In this document: positions 6,771-12,290 of the stretch, one piece after another
Layout of the letters: the number at the start of each line of letters is the position of its first letter
Position numbering within the stretch: position 1 is the first letter of the stretch
Assembly: GCA_937995275.1 (NCBI GenBank)
Contig: CALKKN010000244.1
Span: 1 to 12,290 of the forward strand
Source of the DNA: an uncultured Lysobacterales bacterium
GTDB taxonomy: Bacteria > Pseudomonadota > Gammaproteobacteria > Xanthomonadales > SZUA-36
Direction of reading: 5' to 3'
Length of the DNA stretch: 12,290 bases
Translations under genes and position numbers: made by a program
Notes under the pieces: model-generated
Database searches by the model: none
Told to the model about the DNA's origin: nothing
What the model saw: the letters and a program-made list of their open reading frames with translations, nothing else

Positions 6771-9700
6771 ATGTCGCGGAAAAACATCAAACCAGTCATA
6801 TTCCTTGCCTTTGCCAATGAACAGGGCGGGGCAGGGCACCAGGGCTACCTGCGCAAGCTGCCCGAGGAACTCCGCCACCTGGAGGGGATACTCGAGCGGG
6901 CGGAGAAAAACGGCCTCTGTGAGCTGGTCATCAAGACCAACGCCACGCTCGAGCAGGTCGTGGCGGTATTTCAGGATGCCGACTACCGCGACCGAGTCGC
7001 CATCTTTCATTACGGCGGGCATGCCAGCAGCACCGGTCTGTACCTTGAATCGAGTGAGGAGAACGCCAGGGAGGCCAGCGCCGAGGGACTGGCGGAGTTC
7101 CTGGGCCAACAGGACGCCCTGGAACTGGTATTCCTGAACGGTTGTTCCACGCAAAGCCAGGCCCGCGGGCTGCTCGACGCCAATGTCTCGGCGGTCATTG
7201 CAACCAGCCAGGCCATCGACGACGCGGTGGCCACTGCCTTTGCCGGAAATTTCTACAGCGGCCTCGCGGGCGGCGCCAGCCTGCGGGTGGCTTTCAGGGA
7301 GGCGGAAGGCGCAGTAGTCAGCGATCGTGGCTCCGACACCCACAAACTCTACCGGCATATTGGGGCGGCGGACGGCGCCAGCGTCATCGCCGACGATTTT
7401 CCCTGGCACCTGTATGTTCGCCCCGGGGCCGAAACCACGGAGGACTGGAACCTGCCGGACGCGGCCGACGACCCTCTCCTGGGCTTGCCGGAATTGCCCA
7501 AGCGGGACCTGCCGGACCGGCCCTATCGGCAGCTGAACTTCTACACCGAGCAGGACGCCGAGGTTTTCTTCGGTCGGGGCTATCAGATCCGGGACCTTTA
7601 CAACTTGGTCACCGACGCGACCGCGGCCCCGGTCATCCTGTACTGCGGCCAGTCGGGCGTCGGCAAGTCATCCCTGCTCAACGCGGGACTGATCCCCCGT
7701 CTCGAGAACCGCGACATCGACCCCCAGGAAGTGCGCGATTTCCGCCGTCGCCGGGGCGAAGGTCTGACGCTGATGATGCTCGAGCGGCTGGATGCGGGGA
7801 CGGACACGTCCTTTCACGATGCCTGGGTGGCGCTGGAGTCTGATTTGGGCAGGCCCGTTACCGTCATCGCCGACCAGGTGGAAGAAGTGTTCACCCGGCG
7901 TAACCCGGAGTTCCCCAGGGAACTGGATGACTTCCTCGACGGTCTGGTCCCGATGTACGCGAAGACGACGGCGCGGCCGCAGGGGAAGCTGATCCTCAGT
8001 TTCCGCAAGGAGTGGGTGCAGGATATCAAGCGACGCCTCGAGGAGCGCAAGCTGCCGCACACGGTTCGTTACCTCGAGTCCCTCGACCGGCGCGGCATCG
8101 TAGAGGCGATCGAGGGACCGGCATCCACGAAGCGCCTGCGGGAGAAATACCAGCTCACCATCGAGGACGGCCTGGCGGACACGATGGCCGTCCAGCTCCT
8201 GAGTGATGCCGAGGCGGCCATCGCCCCCACACTGCAGATTCGGCTGGGCCGGATGTGGGAGAGCGCTGGTTCACCCCCGGTGTTCGACACCGAGCTCTAC
8301 GAGCGGCTGGAGAACGAGGGCTTCGGCCTTGATCAGTACCTCGACCAGGAATTCGAGCTCTTGCGGAAACGCCATGGGGAGATACTGGACAGTGGTCTGG
8401 CGCTCGACGTGCTGGAGTTTCACACCACTCCTCGGGGCACCGCGGAGGCCCGCACGCAAGGGGAGCTGGAAGGGCGTTACGCCCACCGGCTCGAAGCAGT
8501 GGAGGCTTTCATCGCCGACTGCAAAGAGCGCTACCTGTTGGTGAGCATCACCACGACCCGGACCACCCACGAAGGACGGTTCGAAACGGAACAGACGCGC
8601 CTGGCCCACGACACCCTCGCGCCGTTGATACGTGAGCGTTTCGACAAATCCCCCCGCCCCGGTCAGCGGGCCCGCCGCATCCTCGAGAACCGCGCAGTCG
8701 ACTGGCAGGCGGAACCTTATGGCGCCCCGCTGGACGATGCCGATCTGGGTACTGTCGAAAGCGGCACCACCGGAATGCGTGACCGGGACGCGGCCGAACG
8801 TCGTCTGGTGGCGGCCAGTGTCGAGGAGCGGTTCAGGCGCGAGGAGGAGATGCGCCAGCGCCAGCGGATCAGGCAGCGCAACCAGCGGATCATCCGGGGC
8901 TTGGCCGCCGCCCTGGTCCTGTTCGGTGCGGTCGCCGCATTCTGGGGCTACCGCGCCAGCCAACGCGCGGACCAGGTGTTCGCGACCGGCATGACCGCGC
9001 TGGCGGGCACCCAGGAAGATCCATTGATGGCGAGCCTGCTGGTTGCGAGCCTGAAGGGCTATGATGAACCGGCAAACGGCGTCCAGGTCGCGCTGGACGT
9101 CGCGCAGCGGACCGTGCCGCTGGATGTCATGTCGGCGCATGAAGACGAGGTTGTCGCTCTTGCCTGCAGTCCTGATCAGCGAAGTGTCGTCACAGCATCA
9201 TGGGATCAGTTTGCGCGGGTCTGGACCCCTGACGACGGGGGGGAACCCATTACCCTAAGTGGTCACTCGGAGAGAGTGAATGGCGCAGTATTCAATCGCA
9301 ACAGTTCGCAGGTCCTCACCTGGGGTGCGGACGGATTCGCGTATTTGCACATGTCGGACGGCACCGGTTCGGCGACGCCGGTGGGCAAACACGAATCTGG
9401 CATCGAGAGCGCGCAGTTCAATCCGCAGGATGGCACCCTTCTTGTGACGGGAGCCAAAGACGGCTCGGTGAGCGTCTGGGACATCGGCCCTTCGGCTTCG
9501 GCCGCGGATGCGCGGTGTATCGCTTCGCCAGCCGGCGGCGAGGTGGACGGCCAGCAATCGATGTGCAGAATCCGGGTGCTGGTCGATCAGGGCGACGAAA
9601 TCGTCACGGTGCAGTATAGCCCCGATGGGCGGTACCTGGCCGCGGTCACCTACGGAAGCGGACTGCGCCTGTGGAACGCGCGGGACTACCGTGAATACGA

Positions 9701-11777
9701 CGCCGGGCCGCTGCATGTCGGAGAAATTCTGTACGCAGGGTTCAGCCCGCCCGATCCGGCCGGTGACAGCCCGTACCTGGTCACCACCTCGGGTGACCTA
9801 GAGGGGGATGACAATACGGCGAAAATCTGGCGGCTGGCCGCGCTCGAAGACGGCCACGGCCTTGCAGACCCCATTGTCCTCGACGGGCACTCGGATTATG
9901 TGAACGGCGCCTCTTTCAGCCCACGGGGCGACCGGATTGTGACCGTCTCGGACGATCACAAGGCGATCTACTGGGACGTGGACAACTCCGCCAGGAGGGT
10001 GGAGCTGAGCGGACACACCGAGCGCGTTACCGCGGCCCGATTCAGCAGCGATGGTGAGTACGTCGTCACCACTGCGGACGACGATACCGCCCTGGTCTGG
10101 AAGGTGGCTACGCTGGACAAACAACTGCAGGTGAAGTCGGATACGGAACTGTCGGAGGCGTTGCCGGCGACACCACTGTCCGAGGGTTCCGGAGCGCTCG
10201 CGGTCGGAGTGATCGTCGTGACCGACGCGGGCCGCACTACGGATCTAGGGGTGCTGGATATCGCGGTGAATGGCCGGGAGATTGCCTGGACCGATGAGCC
10301 CTCGGCGGGTGCCGGCCCAAAGCTGGAGATCGCTGAATGGGTGGCGTCCGACGCCGGCACATACACGCTGTCCGCGGCCGACGTGGGTGCCTACGACGAG
10401 GGCCGTTGGTCGTGCCGGGACCAGGATGACCCCGTCGAGGTGACCGGGGGCGGGCTTTTCAGCGGCTCCGAGGTGACCGTGGCGCCGGGGCAGTTGGTCA
10501 CCTGCCTCATCACCAGCACGAGCCTGCCACTGCCCTTCATGAAATTGGAGTCGCATTCCGACAACGTCAAAGACGCGGTGTTCTGCGGAAACGGCAACCA
10601 TGTGGTCACGGCCTCGAGCGACCGGACTGTGCAACTCTGGGACCTGCGCAGGAATGCGGAGCCGCTGGTTCTGGTCAGGCGGGATTCTGTGGCCACCGAC
10701 GTTGAATTCAACCACGACGGCAGCCTCATCGCCGCCGCGTTCGAGGGGCACAAGGCACTGGTCCTCGAACTCGGTCAGGGCGATTTCAAGGTCCTGAGGG
10801 AGCGGCCGCTAGGCTACGCGAGGACCGTCGACTTCAAGCCTTCCGGTGAATTATCCGTGAGAAACCATGTGCTGATCGTATCGAAGCGAGAGGCGACGGC
10901 ACGGTCTTATACGCTGGTGGAGGAATGGCCGGTCGCGGCCGGCGAACCCCTGATCAAAGCCGAGTCCTCAAACGGTTCATTCGAATCAGCACTCTACGCC
11001 CCGGACGGCCTGTCGTTTGTCACCGCCAGTAGCCGCGGTTTCGCCGAAATCCGTGCCGTCAACACGGGTGAAAAACTCGATTGCTGTGAGTCGCACGGCA
11101 AGGGCACGTTCTACGCCGAGTTCAACCCAGCCGGCAACAGGGTCGTAACCGCCATGCGGAGCAGGAAGGCCGTAATTTCGGAGGTTCGGGATCACAGGAC
11201 GACGGAGGATGACCCACCTCCGCTGCTGGAGCGGGGCGACCACCGCCTTACTGTGGACAAGGCCGTATTCAGCCCCGATGGCAAATACGTGGCGACGGCA
11301 TCCCGGGACAAGGACGTTCGCATCGCTTCCGTCGACGGCACCGAAAAGGAAAGGGTCTACCAGGGGCATGAAGGGCGCGTCTACAGTGTCGCTTTCAATC
11401 GGGCCGGAACGCTCCTGGTCAGCGCCTCGGCCGACGGCGAGGCCAGAATCTGGAAAGTAGCCGATCCCGATACTCCCCCCATTCGTCTGCGGGCCGACGG
11501 TTCGGCCATTCGCGATGCGGAATTCAGCCCAGACGGCAGGCGCGTCGTAACCGCATCGAGTGACGGCGCCGTGAGGGTCTGGCGCTTCCAGTGGGACGAC
11601 CTTCTCGAGTACCTGGAGCATTCGACCCGAGTCTGCCTCGACGCCAAACGGTGGGTGAAGCTCCTCGGTGAAGCAGAATTGAAGACCGCGGAGCGGAGAT
11701 ACGATGAATGCCGCCAGAAAAAGCGGGGGATTGCAGCGCTCGCCACGGGGCCACCAGCAGCACGCAGATTGGACTGA
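6771..11777 (+). CDS. CHAT protease - STAND NTPase - transmembrane - double WD40 propeller protein
   Basis: The protein has 1668 residues. Residues 5-190 are a CHAT (caspase-like) domain: the typical opening KPVIFLAFANE, His84 in FHYGGHA and Cys125 in VFLNGCST. Residues 255-640 are a STAND-class NTPase resembling nSTAND1: FFGRGYQIRDL, Walker A GQSGVGKSS (293-301) and Walker B-like VTVIADQVEEVFT. An Arg-rich stretch (685-709) leads into one membrane helix (about 706-727). WD40 blades follow near residues 784, 828, 872, 936, 982, 1037 and 1078 (seven), then a non-WD domain (about 1117-1255), then about eight more segments (1258-1605), one or two degenerate. The tail LLEYLEHSTRVCLDAKRW is common in WD40-STAND proteins. 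Such proteins are ligand-gated switches that oligomerise and activate an N-terminal effector, here a cysteine protease. An in-frame TGA lies at 6747, so ATG 6771 is the first start. It is probably the sensor of this locus. Confidence 0.93.
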   Translation: MSRKNIKPVIFLAFANEQGGAGHQGYLRKLPEELRHLEGILERAEKNGLCELVIKTNATLEQVVAVFQDADYRDRVAIFHYGGHASSTGLYLESSEENAREASAEGLAEFLGQQDALELVFLNGCSTQSQARGLLDANVSAVIATSQAIDDAVATAFAGNFYSGLAGGASLRVAFREAEGAVVSDRGSDTHKLYRHIGAADGASVIADDFPWHLYVRPGAETTEDWNLPDAADDPLLGLPELPKRDLPDRPYRQLNFYTEQDAEVFFGRGYQIRDLYNLVTDATAAPVILYCGQSGVGKSSLLNAGLIPRLENRDIDPQEVRDFRRRRGEGLTLMMLERLDAGTDTSFHDAWVALESDLGRPVTVIADQVEEVFTRRNPEFPRELDDFLDGLVPMYAKTTARPQGKLILSFRKEWVQDIKRRLEERKLPHTVRYLESLDRRGIVEAIEGPASTKRLREKYQLTIEDGLADTMAVQLLSDAEAAIAPTLQIRLGRMWESAGSPPVFDTELYERLENEGFGLDQYLDQEFELLRKRHGEILDSGLALDVLEFHTTPRGTAEARTQGELEGRYAHRLEAVEAFIADCKERYLLVSITTTRTTHEGRFETEQTRLAHDTLAPLIRERFDKSPRPGQRARRILENRAVDWQAEPYGAPLDDADLGTVESGTTGMRDRDAAERRLVAASVEERFRREEEMRQRQRIRQRNQRIIRGLAAALVLFGAVAAFWGYRASQRADQVFATGMTALAGTQEDPLMASLLVASLKGYDEPANGVQVALDVAQRTVPLDVMSAHEDEVVALACSPDQRSVVTASWDQFARVWTPDDGGEPITLSGHSERVNGAVFNRNSSQVLTWGADGFAYLHMSDGTGSATPVGKHESGIESAQFNPQDGTLLVTGAKDGSVSVWDIGPSASAADARCIASPAGGEVDGQQSMCRIRVLVDQGDEIVTVQYSPDGRYLAAVTYGSGLRLWNARDYREYDAGPLHVGEILYAGFSPPDPAGDSPYLVTTSGDLEGDDNTAKIWRLAALEDGHGLADPIVLDGHSDYVNGASFSPRGDRIVTVSDDHKAIYWDVDNSARRVELSGHTERVTAARFSSDGEYVVTTADDDTALVWKVATLDKQLQVKSDTELSEALPATPLSEGSGALAVGVIVVTDAGRTTDLGVLDIAVNGREIAWTDEPSAGAGPKLEIAEWVASDAGTYTLSAADVGAYDEGRWSCRDQDDPVEVTGGGLFSGSEVTVAPGQLVTCLITSTSLPLPFMKLESHSDNVKDAVFCGNGNHVVTASSDRTVQLWDLRRNAEPLVLVRRDSVATDVEFNHDGSLIAAAFEGHKALVLELGQGDFKVLRERPLGYARTVDFKPSGELSVRNHVLIVSKREATARSYTLVEEWPVAAGEPLIKAESSNGSFESALYAPDGLSFVTASSRGFAEIRAVNTGEKLDCCESHGKGTFYAEFNPAGNRVVTAMRSRKAVISEVRDHRTTEDDPPPLLERGDHRLTVDKAVFSPDGKYVATASRDKDVRIASVDGTEKERVYQGHEGRVYSVAFNRAGTLLVSASADGEARIWKVADPDTPPIRLRADGSAIRDAEFSPDGRRVVTASSDGAVRVWRFQWDDLLEYLEHSTRVCLDAKRWVKLLGEAELKTAERRYDECRQKKRGIAALATGPPAARRLD

Positions 11778-11809
11778 ACGGCCAAATCAGAAACTTAGGT
11801 TAAGTTGCA

Positions 11810-11831
11810 AAAGCATGATCGTACATGCTTT
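11810..11831 (+). terminator. Hairpin after the CHAT-STAND-WD40 gene, possible terminator
   Basis: AAAGCATG and CATGCTTT form a perfect 8-bp stem around the loop ATCGTA, 32 nt after the stop codon at 11777. TTTACTTT overlaps and follows the right arm, and A residues precede the left arm. The stem has only three G-C pairs, so it would be a weak intrinsic terminator; it could also be an operator for the downstream gene. Confidence 0.45.
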
Positions 11832-11925
11832 ACTTTGACCAGAGGGAATCGAATAGGGCATTGGTCCAGTGGTCTGGTCGCCACTCAGCGAACGCCTGAA
11901 ATCGGGACGGGCAAGGGTTGCCAAT

Positions 11926-12048
11926 ATGACAAAAGGGGTATCGATCTCATTTGCGCTCGGGATTGCACATGCAATTCCCGGCAGGCAGGTCGACGTGCCA
12001 GGCTTATGCGCGGTGACCGGGCCGGGCCCCGCGGAAGTGGGGCGGTGA
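11926..12048 (+). CDS. Candidate small ORF (40 codons) translationally coupled to the TPR-like gene
   Basis: The ATG at 11926 is preceded by AAGGG with 8-nt spacing. The frame runs for 40 codons to a TGA at 12046-12048. That TGA overlaps the likely GTG start of the next gene as GTGA, the classic arrangement for translational coupling. The peptide begins MTKGVSISFALGIAHAIPGR, is only mildly hydrophobic and matches no family I know. Third-position GC is only moderate in the first half, so chance cannot be excluded. It could be a leader peptide or a small protein. The region before it (11778-11925) holds only the hairpin and no other gene that I can see. Confidence 0.35.
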   Translation: MTKGVSISFALGIAHAIPGRQVDVPGLCAVTGPGPAEVGR

Positions 12049-12290
12049 AGCCAGGGCTGCCGGTATCGCGCTCGACGGCGCTGCTGGCAGCGAGTTGTTT
12101 CGGAGTGTTCTGTGCAACGGCCGAGGCACAATCCGTCATGGACCCAGCTCAAGCCTTCGAACAGGAAAACTACCTGGAGGTCATCAGGCTTCTGAGTGCC
12201 CGGGAACCGGATCCGGCGGCACTGCGCATCCTGGCCTTGTCCTATTTTCACGAAGGGGATTTCGATCAGGCTCGGCCGCAACTGGAAAGA
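12045..12290 (+). CDS. Exported TPR-like protein, 3' end outside the window
   Basis: The frame beginning GTG AAG CCA at 12045 stays open to the window edge (82 codons). It starts with a Sec-type signal peptide: a basic start (MKPGLPVSR), a hydrophobic core (TALLAASCFGVFC) and a likely cleavage site after ATAEA or AQS. The mature part has two helices of TPR pattern: FEQENYLEVIRLL, then PAALRILALSYFHEGDFDQA, where the Ala-Leu-Tyr-Gly-Asp-Ala spacing is characteristic. GGAAG lies 7 nt before the GTG. An in-frame ATG at 12006 is an alternative start with a longer basic N terminus, but the GTGA overlap with the preceding small ORF favours 12045. A later ATG at 12138 would remove the signal peptide. 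The function cannot be read from this fragment; periplasmic TPR proteins usually act as scaffolds. Confidence 0.7.
   Translation, partial: MKPGLPVSRSTALLAASCFGVFCATAEAQSVMDPAQAFEQENYLEVIRLLSAREPDPAALRILALSYFHEGDFDQARPQLER

Noticed and set aside
11962..11975. Dyad ATTGCA-CA-TGCAAT
   Set aside because: Six-base arms around two bases are easily met by chance, and it lies inside the candidate small ORF. It may be an operator, but nothing else supports that.
11787..12281. A 164-codon open frame on the minus strand at the right end
   Set aside because: It is antisense to the signal peptide and TPR-like helices of the plus-strand gene, and its product looks like random translation.
1..12290. Search for a gasdermin-like pore-former, CRISPR array, tRNA, transposase or integrase
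   Set aside because: None is visible. All large frames with content are accounted for and no repeated spacer pattern or insertion-sequence ends were seen.

Overview
The window is about 12.3 kb of GC-rich DNA, probably from a gammaproteobacterium. The best hint to the source is the C-terminal domain of the secreted protein at 5430-6665, with its 'WYNPATDGQG ... LAWFTFD ... LTLYNSTGG' pattern. I associate that pattern with Xanthomonadales/Wenzhouxiangella-like exported proteins. This is recognition from memory, not a search. Every gene with an assigned product belongs to proteolysis, lipid or ester hydrolysis, or signal sensing; no housekeeping gene is visible.

Layout, left to right. (1) 2-1009 (+) is the 3' part of an alpha/beta hydrolase gene with a GHSTGG nucleophile elbow. 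(2) Convergent to it is a three-gene minus-strand unit, read right to left: a secreted beta-sandwich protein (6665-5430), then 29 nt later a 1155-residue caspase-lipase fusion (5400-1933), then 91 nt later a 271-residue stand-alone metacaspase-like protease (1841-1026). (3) A 105-nt divergent promoter region lies at 6666-6770. (4) 6771-11777 (+) encodes a 1668-residue protein with the order CHAT protease, STAND-type NTPase, one transmembrane helix, seven-blade WD40 propeller, prealbumin-like domain, second WD40 propeller. (5) 11778-12290 holds a terminator-like hairpin, a candidate 40-codon ORF whose stop overlaps the next start as GTGA, and the 5' end of an exported TPR-like gene that runs off the window.

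The window therefore has three clan CD cysteine protease domains (two metacaspase-type with DCCHSG, one CHAT) and two different alpha/beta hydrolases, all with their visible nucleophiles intact. The CHAT-STAND-WD40 protein looks like the sensor and switch. Its strongly arginine-rich segment before the single membrane helix predicts that the CHAT and NTPase domains are cytoplasmic and the WD40 propellers periplasmic. The caspase-lipase fusion looks like an effector that joins proteolysis to membrane lipid damage. My working model, which is inference, is an envelope-sensing regulated cell-death or conflict system: the periplasmic propellers sense a signal, the STAND NTPase assembles, CHAT becomes active, and the caspase(s) and lipase are released by cleavage. 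No pore-forming gasdermin-like gene is visible; the lipase may take that role.
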